From Paenibacillus sp. Root444D2 (GTDB lineage Bacteria; Bacillota; Bacilli; Paenibacillales; NBRC-103111), in the NCBI RefSeq assembly GCF_001426375.1, contig NZ_LMEO01000051.1, forward strand, positions 248,241 through 312,240: 64,000 nucleotides of DNA, read 5' to 3'. The notes beneath the pieces were generated by a model that was given only the letters and a program-made list of their open reading frames with translations, had not been told where the DNA came from and did not search any database. Below, piece by piece: positions 52,025-61,282 of the stretch (its first letter is position 1; every line of letters begins with the position of its first letter). The translations under genes were made by a program, and so were the position numbers.

Positions 52025-52380
52025 TTATAACCACGACTTCCGTTCCCAAATTGTTTTCTTACACTTGCGCCGTGGGACGATCTCGTTAACATCAATATCG
52101 TCCGGCTGCTCGATTGCGAAAGCAATCGCTCGCGCTACCGCTTCTGGCGGCATTCCCAAATCGTCTCTGACCCTTGCAAGTCGGTTTCTTACCTCTTGAT
52201 TGGTTATACCCTCGATAAAATTTGTCCGTACGATGCCAGGTGAAATGATCGTTACACGCATGTGTTCGCCAGCCTCCTGCCGGAGCCCTTCGGATATCGT
52301 GCGAACGGCAAACTTACTGCCGGAATAGACCGATTGGTTCGCAACTGTTTTATGTCCTGCCGTAGAGGAGATTTTATGAT
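52025..52380 (-). pseudogene. C-terminal fragment of a short-chain dehydrogenase
   Basis: The frame reads ISSTAGHKTVANQSVYSGSK (SxnYxxxK catalytic residues), then FAVRTISEGLRQEAG, VTIISPGIVRTNF and AIAFAIEQPDDIDVNEIV. The N-terminal NAD-binding Rossmann half is absent: at about 52380 the homology stops and a plus-strand fragment begins. A start at 52261 would give only the last 78 residues. Truncated and non-functional. Confidence 0.8.
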
Positions 52381-52580
52381 TAACCCACCAATACGACCAG
52401 TACCTAAGTCTGCAGAGAGCTTACGAGGTTTTGTAAGTAGAGTTGCATTAAATTATTATTACTCTAATTCGTTCTACTTATATAAAATTTTAGAATTAAC
52501 AAAAGGAAAACATCAAGAAAAGCTATACATGTTGCTAGAGGAACCGCTAGAGATAGTCATTGTAAAAGGCACGCCAGCTT
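52376..52580 (+). pseudogene. N-terminal fragment resembling TniQ/TnsD
   Basis: ATG at 52376 follows GAGGAG. The frame reads MINPPIRPVPKSAESLRGFV, then SRVALNYYYSNSFYLYKILE, like the start of TniQ-family target-selection proteins (R-P-x-P-x-ESLRG). After about 68 residues it runs into unrelated sequence. It starts within bases of the dehydrogenase joint, on the opposite strand. No other Tn7-like gene is nearby. Confidence 0.5.
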
Positions 52581-52619
52581 GTTTAGGAGCAAGCTTAACA
52601 AACCATTGCCCCTACCGCT

Positions 52620-52881
52620 TCTGTCGATATCAACTCTCCGCAAAAAAGACACGATTGTGCTGGATGATATTTTGATAGAAGAAGTATGGATAGTAGGCGG
52701 ACAGTCTAATATGGAATGGCCGCTTAAACGTTCCGAGGGTAGAAAAGAAGAGATTGCCAAAGCAGTAATTCAAGGGATCATGATGAAAGAAAGTTTTTCT
52801 CTGCGAAATCCTCAAATGCCGCATTCGTTACTGGATAAGCAGATAGAAAACATAAGCAATGCCTATATGTCACATAGATAA
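52620..52881 (+). pseudogene. Fragment of a sialate O-acetylesterase-type SGNH hydrolase
   Basis: The frame reads KDTIVLDDILIEEVWIVGGQ then SNMEWPL; GGQSNMEWPL is the block I motif with the catalytic Ser of sialate O-acetylesterases. Neither the N-terminal part nor the rest of the catalytic domain (with the DxxH block) is present. Likely a leftover of a much larger gene. Confidence 0.7.
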
Positions 52882-53036
52882 ACTTGTATTGATAGATAGT
52901 AATCTTACTTATAGAATGATGGGGACTGAACTTTCCAGTCTAAGGGAGTTGTTCACGCATTCCTACGTTTAATTTCTTTTTGTATGCTTTCATTTCACTT
53001 AATTGGTAATTTCATAATCTTAGAATGGGGTATCAA

Positions 53037-53960
53037 ATGGAATTAAGACAACTAGATTATTTTATACACATATGCAAAGAGGGTAGCTTCACTAAAGCAG
53101 CGGAAGTATTAATGGTTTCCCAACCTACTTTAAGTCAACAAATTCGCGTTTTAGAGAATGAATTTTGTACTCCTTTATTTTATAGAGTCGGAAGAGGAAT
53201 TCAGATTACGGAGGCAGGTCAAATTCTTCTTGATAAGGGGCTTTCAGTGAAGCAACTTATTGAAGAATCTCGAATAGAAATCTATGAGTTAAAAAATATT
53301 CAGAGAGGCGAGCTTACAATCGGTGTATTACCAGGCGATCTATTCTACCTTATGCCAATCTTTGATCAATTTCGTGAACATTATCCAGATATTTCTTTGA
53401 ATTTTGTGGAGATTGAAGACTTTTCGGAACAGTTATTGCAAAATAAAATCGATATCGGAATAACTACGGGTTCGGAACAAAACAAGCATACTGAGAGTAT
53501 TCACTTAACCAAAGAAGAGCAAGTACTTATTATTGCAGAAAACCATCCTTGGGCAGAAAAAAAGATGATTTCATTTCGAGAGCTACAGCATTTAGATATT
53601 GTATTGTTTTTTCAATCTACCATGTGCCGGGAAATTATTGATTCTTATGCTATGAAATTAGGTATGACCTTAAACTCAACAATTGTAGCAGTATCATCAT
53701 CATCCCTTCTATCTATGGTGCATCATAGATATGGAGCAGCATTAATATCCTTACCCCTCGTTGAAAGCTACAACCATCCCAAAGTGAAAATTATTCGAGT
53801 AACTGATCCTACACCTACAAGAGAAATAAAGCTTAGCTATCGTAAAAATAAATTTCCAAAACTTGCGGTTCGAACTTTTATTAAAATAATGCTAATGCAA
53901 GCAAGAGTCAATTTCATAATTCAATTTATCCGAGGCGATACTAGCCCCCAAATAGAGTGA
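53037..53960 (+). CDS. LysR-family transcriptional regulator (paralog A)
   Basis: A 307-residue regulator: N-terminal helix-turn-helix (MELRQLDYFIHICKEGSFTK, AAEVLMVSQPTLSQQIRVLE) and a LysR substrate-binding domain (GELTIGVLPGDLFYLMPIFD). MELRQLDYF at 53037 was chosen over an ATG at 53025. It is strongly similar throughout to the regulator at 55635 but carries changes such as EFCTPLFYRVG for EFGTPLFDRVG, which suggest divergence or relaxed selection. It is followed by an amidohydrolase remnant that may once have been its target. Confidence 0.87.
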   Translation: MELRQLDYFIHICKEGSFTKAAEVLMVSQPTLSQQIRVLENEFCTPLFYRVGRGIQITEAGQILLDKGLSVKQLIEESRIEIYELKNIQRGELTIGVLPGDLFYLMPIFDQFREHYPDISLNFVEIEDFSEQLLQNKIDIGITTGSEQNKHTESIHLTKEEQVLIIAENHPWAEKKMISFRELQHLDIVLFFQSTMCREIIDSYAMKLGMTLNSTIVAVSSSSLLSMVHHRYGAALISLPLVESYNHPKVKIIRVTDPTPTREIKLSYRKNKFPKLAVRTFIKIMLMQARVNFIIQFIRGDTSPQIE

Positions 53961-53989
53961 CGTTAGAGAAAATATGCAGCTTGCTAGGC

Positions 53990-54430
53990 ATGTCGTATTT
54001 TTTGTTCAGTATATCGAGGGCGTACTACCGCCATGTCCGCTTCTGCTTTCGGAACAAAGATTTGCGCTGGATTTTAGACCATGCCGAAACAATCCGAGAG
54101 AAGGATTTGGAACGTGTTATCGCATTAGGCCTGTCTGATGTTTTCTTCCGCGTCTCGGATGAAGAAGTCAAACGCATCGAATCGCTGCTTACGGTAATAG
54201 GCGGAAAGATTGTTTATGGATCTCTTGAATTCCAAAAATTGTCGCTTCCAGCTCCTAAAGCCAGTCCGGACTGGGCGCCACACAATTACTATGGCGGTTA
54301 CTATAATGCCTCCAATCATGGAGGCGGTGGTACTGGGCTACATGTACCACAACAGGGACATCATCATTATAACTGCAATCATCATCATCACGGCAATGGT
54401 TTCTGCGACTTGGATTGTTTCGTCTTTTGA
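53990..54430 (+). pseudogene. Amidohydrolase (YtcJ-like) remnant with internal deletion and His-rich tail
   Basis: LRWILDHAETIREKDLERVI ALG matches the central part of YtcJ-type amidohydrolases and joins directly to SDVFFRVSDEEVKRIESLLT and VIGGKIVYGSLEFQKL, their C-terminal end, so roughly 200 residues between are missing. After PKASPDWAP the frame ends in an unusual Gly/His-rich tail (QQGHHHYNCNHHHHGNGFC). The frame opening at 53957 overlaps the LysR stop. Confidence 0.65.
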
Positions 54431-54536
54431 TGGGACTATAGGAGCTTTCGCAGGGCACTAGGTTGCAGGTCATATAAGTTTGTTTATAAAAAGTAGATTC
54501 GAAATAGAAAGGGTTTGGGATACTTAAATAAAGAAT

Positions 54537-54575
54537 AAGCTTAGGCCGGTTAACTCGAACACCGGACTAAGCGTT
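54537..54575. terminator. Hairpin between convergent genes
   Basis: GCTTAGGCCGGT pairs with ACCGGACTAAGC (one bulge), with T-rich DNA on both sides; may serve both strands. Confidence 0.55.
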
Positions 54576-54623
54576 ATTTACTTGGTTGAGCTATACCCGA
54601 AATGGTGGATTCCGTTCTGTATG

Positions 54624-55508
54624 TTACTGAGTTTCACCAGTATGCGGAAAGAGATCTGTTATGGTTTTGATAAACAAGTTTACCGCAATTGAAGATTCTT
54701 TTAATGAAGGACGTGCTAGGTTAATTTCTCTAAACAGTATAGGATCTAGGCTGCGTGTTATAACATTAGGTGGTAACGTTGATAATGATAGTTTTGGTAA
54801 GATAGAAACACCCAGTCCTTCTTGTATCATGTTTAGTACGATGTTAACGTTTTGGAACGCAAATTTTACTTGAAGAGTTAAATTGGCTCTCTCAAAAAGT
54901 TCGAAAATAAATGTATCATAACCACCTTTGCACATAATCATCGGTACATTATTTAGGTCTTGAATATGGATTGTAGAACAGCTTTGTAAAGGGTGGTTAT
55001 CTCGAAAGACTACAAACATTTCTTCTTTATATAAGGGGATTATGTCCAGCCCATCGTTCGGTGGGATAATCAGTCCGATATCAATAGTGCGTGACACCAG
55101 CCATTCTTTAATTTCAAGGATCGTTCCTTCATAAAGATTAAATTTCAAATTAGGATAACTATCTTGAATTACACGAATAATTTTAGGCAAAATGACGGCT
55201 GAAGCAGTTGGAAATATTCCAATTCGGATCGTTCCGACTTCGAGTCCTTTTTCGGCGGCCACCTCTTGTTCAACTTTCTCTAAATCTTTCAATATGTTTC
55301 TAAACAAAATAAGGATCCGTTTTCCTATATCGGTGAGAATCAGCCCTTTTTTCCGATCACGGATAAAAAGCGCCACATCCAGCTCTGATTCAAGTGCAAG
55401 AATTGCACGACTTACAGCAGGTTGGGTCATATTAAGTTCATGTCCGGCTTTTGTAAAACTACCGGTTTCAGCAATTTTTACAAATAACTGTACTTGGCAA
55501 TTCGTCAT
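54624..55508 (-). CDS. LysR-family transcriptional regulator (CynR/CysL-like)
   Basis: A regulator of about 294 residues with helix-turn-helix LFVKIAETGSFTKAGHELNM, TQPAVSRAILALESEL and a LysR effector domain (GTIRIGIFPTASAVILPKII). It is only distantly related to the two plus-strand LysR proteins around it. MTNCQVQLF at 55508 matches the family start; AAGGGG is 15 bases upstream. An ATG at 55544 lacks any ribosome site. Divergent from paralog B at 55635. Confidence 0.85.
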   Translation of the reverse strand: MTNCQVQLFVKIAETGSFTKAGHELNMTQPAVSRAILALESELDVALFIRDRKKGLILTDIGKRILILFRNILKDLEKVEQEVAAEKGLEVGTIRIGIFPTASAVILPKIIRVIQDSYPNLKFNLYEGTILEIKEWLVSRTIDIGLIIPPNDGLDIIPLYKEEMFVVFRDNHPLQSCSTIHIQDLNNVPMIMCKGGYDTFIFELFERANLTLQVKFAFQNVNIVLNMIQEGLGVSILPKLSLSTLPPNVITRSLDPILFREINLARPSLKESSIAVNLFIKTITDLFPHTGETQ

Positions 55509-55634
55509 AACTAAATTGGTATACCCCTTATGATTAACTTTCATTTTATTAACTTTAAGTCATATTATATCATTTATATACATCAAATATTCATGACTTG
55601 ATTTAATTGGTGAAAACAAAACTGGGGTGAATAA

Positions 55635-56513
55635 GTGGAATTTCGACAACTAGAGTATTTTATTCAGATCTGCAAAGAAGGAAGTTTCACTAAAGCTGCG
55701 GAAGTATTGATGGTTTCTCAACCTACATTAAGTCAACAAATTCGTGTGTTGGAGAAAGAATTTGGAACTCCATTATTTGATCGAGTCGGAAGAGGAATAG
55801 AGATTAATGAGGCTGGAAAAATACTTCTTGAAAAGGGAATTGAAGTGATGATGCTTATTGAAGATTCCCGAAAAGAAACATCTGAATTAATAAATATTCA
55901 GAAGAACGAGATGATAATTGGTATCTTACCTTCTGATCTGACCTATTTAATGCCAAGATTTGATCATTTTCATGAACAGTACCCGAATATTTCAATAAAA
56001 TTTGTTGATTTGGAAGATAACCCGGGACAGTTACTGGAAAATAAAATCGATATAGGAATGTCTACCGATCTCGAACCGAACAAACATATCAATAGTATCC
56101 ACTTATTCAACGAAGAACTAGCGTTAGTAGTTTCTAAAGACCATCCTTGGGCAGAAAAATTAGAGATTCCATTTCGAGAGCTTGAAAAGCTAGAAACTAT
56201 ACTTTTTGTAAAAGATACCAAACTCCGGAAACAACTTGATGCATATACAAATAAAACAGGTATTTCTCTGCATTTAAATGTAGAAGCAACATCACCATCA
56301 ACCCTACTTAATATGGTACATCTAAGAGTCGGGGAAGCAATTTTATCCCACCGTCTTGTTAAAAGCTATAATTGTCCCAATATAAAAATCATCCGATTAA
56401 TTGATCCTAAACCTACACGTGAGATTAAGCTTTTCATACGTAAAGATAAATTGATGCCTCATACAGTCCGAGCCTTTATTAATCATATTCCAGAATTCAC
56501 CAAAGACTTATAA
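55635..56513 (+). CDS. LysR-family transcriptional regulator (paralog B)
   Basis: A 292-residue regulator, close paralog of the gene at 53037 (shared ICKEGSFTKAAEVLMVSQPT and LSQQIRVLE; ENKIDIG, HPWAEK and PTREIKL further on). The complete domain set and consensus-like residues suggest this is the functional copy. GGGGTG lies upstream of the ATG. It has no intact target gene in the window: downstream is a terminator and then the second sugar locus. Confidence 0.88.
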   Translation: MEFRQLEYFIQICKEGSFTKAAEVLMVSQPTLSQQIRVLEKEFGTPLFDRVGRGIEINEAGKILLEKGIEVMMLIEDSRKETSELINIQKNEMIIGILPSDLTYLMPRFDHFHEQYPNISIKFVDLEDNPGQLLENKIDIGMSTDLEPNKHINSIHLFNEELALVVSKDHPWAEKLEIPFRELEKLETILFVKDTKLRKQLDAYTNKTGISLHLNVEATSPSTLLNMVHLRVGEAILSHRLVKSYNCPNIKIIRLIDPKPTREIKLFIRKDKLMPHTVRAFINHIPEFTKDL

Positions 56514-57075
56514 GAAGCGCAACCTGCAGATCTTGCTCGGATGAGCGTGTTTTTGAGTAATATTGTGGCACTCAGATAGACATGGAAAAACCCCTCAGGG
56601 TTATTATTTAGTAAATAAGTAAATTACTCTATATTGAAATTTAATTTTATATATATTTAGGGCTATCGAACATTGCCGATAGCCCTTTAATTTTTTGTTT
56701 AGTGAACATGACGTCAAAAAGAGAACTTGAGGTAAAGACATGAGGCGCTTTTTCATTGACTCCGATAAAACCAGTTTGGTAAGCTAGTAAAAAATCACGA
56801 GGCAAGTTTTTACTTCTTAATTTTTTTCATCAACGCAAAAAGGAAGGTATTGAGATGCTAGAGTGGAAGAACGTATCTTATTATAAGCTTGCGCGCAGCG
56901 CCGTTTTTGAATCTATGAATATAAGTTCGTGTCTTTTTTGGAGGACAGGAACTAATATACGAGCTGAGAAGCTTCTTTTTATTTTGAGAAATATATATTA
57001 TTGATCTTATTAAAAACTGGGGAAGCTAAGTGATAATATTACCTATATTTCGGATTCAGAAGGAGGACGAATTAA
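56514..57075. other. Intergenic region before the second sugar locus
   Basis: No gene seen. It contains a terminator at 56659-56697. The last 20 bases carry AGAAGGAGG, the ribosome site of the AraC gene. Confidence 0.5.
56659..56697 (+). terminator. Terminator downstream of LysR paralog B
   Basis: AGGGCTATCG pairs with CGATAGCCCT around AACATTGC, followed by TTAATTTTTT. Confidence 0.85.
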
Positions 57076-59307
57076 ATGAATACGTTTTCGAGAAAATTTT
57101 TGTTAATATACATGCCGATCTTCCTTCTGACGGTAACGGTGCTCATTTTCATGTCATTTCTTATTGTTAATGATATCTCTAGAAATGAAACTTCCAAAGC
57201 CAATCATATCTCGACAAGTTATATTGTGGACACTGTTGATCGCACGATGAGTGAAATGGAGATGAAAGTTTTGCAAGAGCTGGAACTGGAGAATTCCTAT
57301 ACCGATTTTCTTTATCCGTCCGCTGATGCAAGGTCGAACGAACGTTATTATGATGTAGTAAACAATATGAATACCTTAACAAACAATTACAGCTTAATTG
57401 ATTCCATTTATATTTATCGCAAGCAAGGTGACATTGTGCTTACACAGAGCGGACTTGTCGAGCTTAACGCTTTCGCTGACGCGAACTTCCTTCGCCAAAG
57501 GCTGAAGGAGCCCGAAAGCCGTGGTTGGAGTAAGGTCCGCGATTATCCGGAAGCGAATGAGACAAATCCAGTGCCCGTTATTTCCCTCAGCAGATCCTTG
57601 CCAATTCCATTTGGCCAGGACGGGATGATGGTTATTAATATAAGCAAGTATAGACTAGAAAGAATGATTAACGACCTCCTAAGTGGGAACGTTTCTTATC
57701 TCGACGTATATGATGAAAGCGGTAATCAGGTGTTTGAATTCTTGGGTAGCGGTTATTTGAAGAAGGGCAAAGTGCTAACAACCATTCATGCGAAACACCT
57801 GAACTGGACATTTCAAAGCGGTATTCAGGCTGGGCAGCTATTTTCTTGGGTATCCTTGATCTCTTATATATGGATTGTAATTGGGATCTCTACCATTATT
57901 GGTGCTATGGTGTTTATCTTTTATATGACAAGGCGAAATTATCAGCCTATTACGAAAATGATGAAACGTTTACAATTTCTCCAACTACCAATTACAGACG
58001 CGAAGCTTACATTAAAGGACGACCTTACAGTAATCAGTTATGCATTGGATAATCTAATTGAGCAGACCACTGATTATGAGAAGGAGCGCCGGAGTAATGA
58101 ACATGTCCTTCGCAGACAGCTATTCCGCGGTTTAATTGAAGGCGAACGTATGGAGGACCTAAGCGAACGTATCGAGAAAATGAAGCCCTTCGCCGGCGAT
58201 GCCAAGCCTAAAGGATTCACGGTTTTTATCGTCGAATTGAACCGCTATGGTCAATTTCAACAGAATTTCTCCCTCTCTGATCAAAATATTCTGAAATACG
58301 CAGTGATGAATGTATTGAATGAAATCATCAATGACCATCATATGAGCGGCTGGTACGATTGGATAAGCAGTGATAAGCTGGGAACGATAGTTAGTATGAA
58401 AGAGGATAATCCCGATAAAACTGTACTCAGAGCCGTTGGTGAAAAGTGTCACAGTTGGATAAATGAACATTTGCGCATTTCATTAACGATGGGGATCGGA
58501 ATCGTCGTGACGGAACCGGCAGAGATTTACTTATCGTATCAGGCTGCCGACTCAGCCCTCCATCATAAGCTGTCTCTTGGGCAAGAAGCCGTAGTCATGA
58601 GCGAGGAGCTGCCTGAACAATCACACTTTCATAGCTATCAATATTTTCAGTCCATGTCTCAGTTCGTTCGGGAGTTCCGATTGGCGGGAGATGGCTGGCG
58701 GTTAAGGTTGGATGCCATTTTTCAGTCTTTTGTAAATGATAATTTAAGAAATGAAGAAATACACCTGCAGCTTGAAACCTTGATGAAGATACTGGAGAGG
58801 GAGGTCGGAGAGTTATCTGACTCCTTAGCAAACAGGTTTAAGGGACAGCAGTGGGATGAGATGTGGACATCGGTCGTGCAGGCCTCCAGTCTTCATGAAG
58901 TTCAGAAGATTGTATCGGATTGGTTAACGGAGTTATTCCAGACTTATGTATCGGTGAACGAATCCAAGAGCTACAGGGCTTTGATTGAGGAAATCAAAAA
59001 GTACATTGAGAATAATTATTCCAACCCAGATCTGTCATTGAAGCATCTGAGCGACCAGTTCCAAATTTCCGGAAAGTATGCCAGCTACTTATTCAAAGAA
59101 GAATTCAATACGAAATTCGTTGATTTTCTTGTACATCTCCGGATGAATAGGGCAGAGTCGTTACTTGAAAACACCAACGATACGATTCAGGATATCGCCA
59201 TGGACGTGGGATATGCCAACGCTATTACTTTCGGTAGAGTTTTCAAGAAGGTTGTTGGTGTAACGCCTGGGGATTTCCGCAAACTGAAAAATACAGAGAA
59301 AAAATAA
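57076..59307 (+). CDS. Membrane-anchored AraC-family regulator of a sugar ABC operon
   Basis: A 743-residue one-component regulator. Transmembrane helices at about 8-30 and 258-285 enclose an extracytoplasmic sensor; the cytoplasmic part ends in an AraC domain at about 635-740 (LKHLSDQFQISGKYASYLFK, IQDIAMDVGYANAITFGRVF, GVTPGDFRK). GGAGG lies 8 bases before the ATG. This architecture is common in Paenibacillus directly upstream of binding-protein/permease operons, as here, and replaces the two-component pair used at 20.9 kb. Monocistronic, with its own terminator. Confidence 0.92.
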   Translation: MNTFSRKFLLIYMPIFLLTVTVLIFMSFLIVNDISRNETSKANHISTSYIVDTVDRTMSEMEMKVLQELELENSYTDFLYPSADARSNERYYDVVNNMNTLTNNYSLIDSIYIYRKQGDIVLTQSGLVELNAFADANFLRQRLKEPESRGWSKVRDYPEANETNPVPVISLSRSLPIPFGQDGMMVINISKYRLERMINDLLSGNVSYLDVYDESGNQVFEFLGSGYLKKGKVLTTIHAKHLNWTFQSGIQAGQLFSWVSLISYIWIVIGISTIIGAMVFIFYMTRRNYQPITKMMKRLQFLQLPITDAKLTLKDDLTVISYALDNLIEQTTDYEKERRSNEHVLRRQLFRGLIEGERMEDLSERIEKMKPFAGDAKPKGFTVFIVELNRYGQFQQNFSLSDQNILKYAVMNVLNEIINDHHMSGWYDWISSDKLGTIVSMKEDNPDKTVLRAVGEKCHSWINEHLRISLTMGIGIVVTEPAEIYLSYQAADSALHHKLSLGQEAVVMSEELPEQSHFHSYQYFQSMSQFVREFRLAGDGWRLRLDAIFQSFVNDNLRNEEIHLQLETLMKILEREVGELSDSLANRFKGQQWDEMWTSVVQASSLHEVQKIVSDWLTELFQTYVSVNESKSYRALIEEIKKYIENNYSNPDLSLKHLSDQFQISGKYASYLFKEEFNTKFVDFLVHLRMNRAESLLENTNDTIQDIAMDVGYANAITFGRVFKKVVGVTPGDFRKLKNTEKK

Positions 59308-59314
59308 AAAAAGG

Positions 59315-59365
59315 TGCTTATTCCCCAGAGTGATGGTTCATTCTGAGCGGAATAAGCTTTTTTTT
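59315..59365 (+). terminator. Terminator of the membrane AraC gene
   Basis: GCTTATTCC (59317) pairs with GGAATAAGC (59349-59357), with CAGAGTG/CATTCTG inside, followed by eight T residues. Confidence 0.9.
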
Positions 59366-59570
59366 GACCGCGAATGGCTTTTTGGTTTATCGGGAAAAAA
59401 GTTTATTCACGCCTTCTTTGAGTTTCCAACGGTTGAAGTTTATCATGTGAAACTAGTTTATTGTCGAAGTCAGCATAAAAGCGCAATAATGTGTTCCAGA
59501 GGCAGTTCCACAAACGGGATCGGCTTCGGAGCTCTAAAAAAATTTAAAAAGTGGGTAAGGTGAGGCATTC

Positions 59571-61184
59571 ATGCAAGAAAGAAAAACGAAGAAGTTCGCT
59601 GTACTAAGTCTTTCCATGTTATTTGCAGGCATGACCGTATTGACCGCTTGTTCTTCTGATAAGAAAGAGCAGGCAGGCCAGAGCGCAGTTCCGGCAAGCA
59701 GCGGTGCGCCAGCCAAAGCCGGCAACCTGAAAGTAGAGCTTTGGGATCGCGGCAATCCGCCGGATGGAGTCACGATTACGAACTCGTTCCTAACCAACTA
59801 TGTTAAAGAAAATTTCGGCAAGCCGAACAATATTAATGTTGAGTTTGTTCCGGTGCTGCGAAGTGAGGAAGTACCCAAACTTAATGTTTTGATGGCTAGC
59901 AATACGGATGTTCCTGATCTCGTGATCACATACGATAAAGGTACTTTTAGTAAATATGCGACTCAAGGCGGTTTAACAGAGGTTACAGATTTGTTGAAGC
60001 AATACGGCCCGAATGTCAGCAAACTCCTTGGACCTGAAATTTTGAGCGTTGGTCAATACAAAGGGAAGCAGTATGCGATTCCGGCGAAGCGAGCGGAAAC
60101 AGGCAAGTATGCGTCTTTCATTCGTCAAGACTGGCTGGATAAATTGAATCTCCAGGCTCCGAAAACGACCGATGAACTTTATAACGTATTAAAAGCATTT
60201 AAAGAAAAAGATCCGGGACAAACAGGAGGCAAAGTGATTCCTCTTGGCATGAGTATTGCCCCTGCCCAGTACGAGCCTATTATCTGGTCCTTTATCGGTA
60301 ATATGAGCGATCAAGAGCGCTTCGAGAAAACGCAAATTCGTGAAATTCCGATGCTGGATCCAGGTTTCAAGGAAGCCATCCGGTTTATGAACAAGCTGTA
60401 CAACGAAGGCTTGATGAGCCCGGACTTCGCTTTGGATAGTAAAAAGGAAACATTGACTAAAGCTATTTCCAACGGTAAAGTTGGTTTCTTCAGTGAGGAT
60501 ACCATCAACATTTTCTACAACGATGGGACTTACGATGCTCTGAAGAAGAACGTCCCTTCTGCGTTACTGACTCCAGTGGATGCCTACACCAATAAAGACG
60601 GTAAACACGCTAAGCCGCTCGATGCTCCGAACGGTATGTACATCATGATTCCGAAGTCGAGCAAAAATGCCGTCGAAGCCGTTAAATATCTGGATTGGAT
60701 AGCGACGGGCGACAATCTGTTAACCATGCTTAAAGGGGTTAAGGGCCAGAACTACAATCTGGATGCTAATGGAATTCCGGCTGTGATCGAGAACATGGAT
60801 GATAAAGTTAAAAACAACACGTTCAGCGGCGGCGATATGGGTATTCTCGCTAACGGTCTTGTTCTTGATACACAAGAGAGAACTGACGCGGCATTTATTA
60901 AGAACTTCCCAGAAAGATATCAAAGCGATGTTAAAAAAGTGCTTAAATTCGCTGTCACAGACGGGATTAAACAGATTGTTTCTCCAAGTCCGATTGAAGC
61001 GGAAAACAAATACGGAACAACATTGAGTGCGAAAGAGGAAGAACTGATTGTGAAAGCAACGATGGCTAAGCCAGATAAATTCGACTCCGTATTTGACTCA
61101 ATGATGAGTGGATACATGTCCAGCGGCGGTCAAGCTATTGCTGACGAACGCAAAGCAGCATGGAAGGAAATGCAAACAAAGTAA
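59571..61184 (+). CDS. Sugar ABC transporter substrate-binding lipoprotein
   Basis: A 537-residue lipoprotein: signal peptide with lipobox VLTACSS (Cys near 27), Ala/Gly/Ser-rich linker, then a large SBP fold (VELWDRGNPPDG, SVGQYKGKQYAIPAKRAETG, PNGMYIMIPKSSKNAVEAV). The length and the family are those of the big oligosaccharide-binding proteins paired with LplB/YtcP-type permeases. AAGGTGAGG precedes the ATG. The ligand is unknown; the enzyme at 63137 would act on the imported sugar. Confidence 0.92.
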   Translation: MQERKTKKFAVLSLSMLFAGMTVLTACSSDKKEQAGQSAVPASSGAPAKAGNLKVELWDRGNPPDGVTITNSFLTNYVKENFGKPNNINVEFVPVLRSEEVPKLNVLMASNTDVPDLVITYDKGTFSKYATQGGLTEVTDLLKQYGPNVSKLLGPEILSVGQYKGKQYAIPAKRAETGKYASFIRQDWLDKLNLQAPKTTDELYNVLKAFKEKDPGQTGGKVIPLGMSIAPAQYEPIIWSFIGNMSDQERFEKTQIREIPMLDPGFKEAIRFMNKLYNEGLMSPDFALDSKKETLTKAISNGKVGFFSEDTINIFYNDGTYDALKKNVPSALLTPVDAYTNKDGKHAKPLDAPNGMYIMIPKSSKNAVEAVKYLDWIATGDNLLTMLKGVKGQNYNLDANGIPAVIENMDDKVKNNTFSGGDMGILANGLVLDTQERTDAAFIKNFPERYQSDVKKVLKFAVTDGIKQIVSPSPIEAENKYGTTLSAKEEELIVKATMAKPDKFDSVFDSMMSGYMSSGGQAIADERKAAWKEMQTK

Positions 61185-61210
61185 CCGAAGGTTAAGCCCA
61201 CGGTTACACC

Positions 61211-61250
61211 AAATCAAAGGAGCGTGAATCAGGCGCTCCTTTGATTTTAA
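61211..61250 (+). terminator. Intercistronic hairpin after the binding-protein gene
   Basis: AAATCAAAGGAGCG (61211-61224) pairs exactly with CGCTCCTTTGATTT (61234-61247), then TAATAG. Like the one at 25940, it has a perfect 14-bp stem and a weak T-run. Confidence 0.75.
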
Positions 61251-61282
61251 TAGACTGGGTGTAAGGGGAGGAAGCAGCGAAT

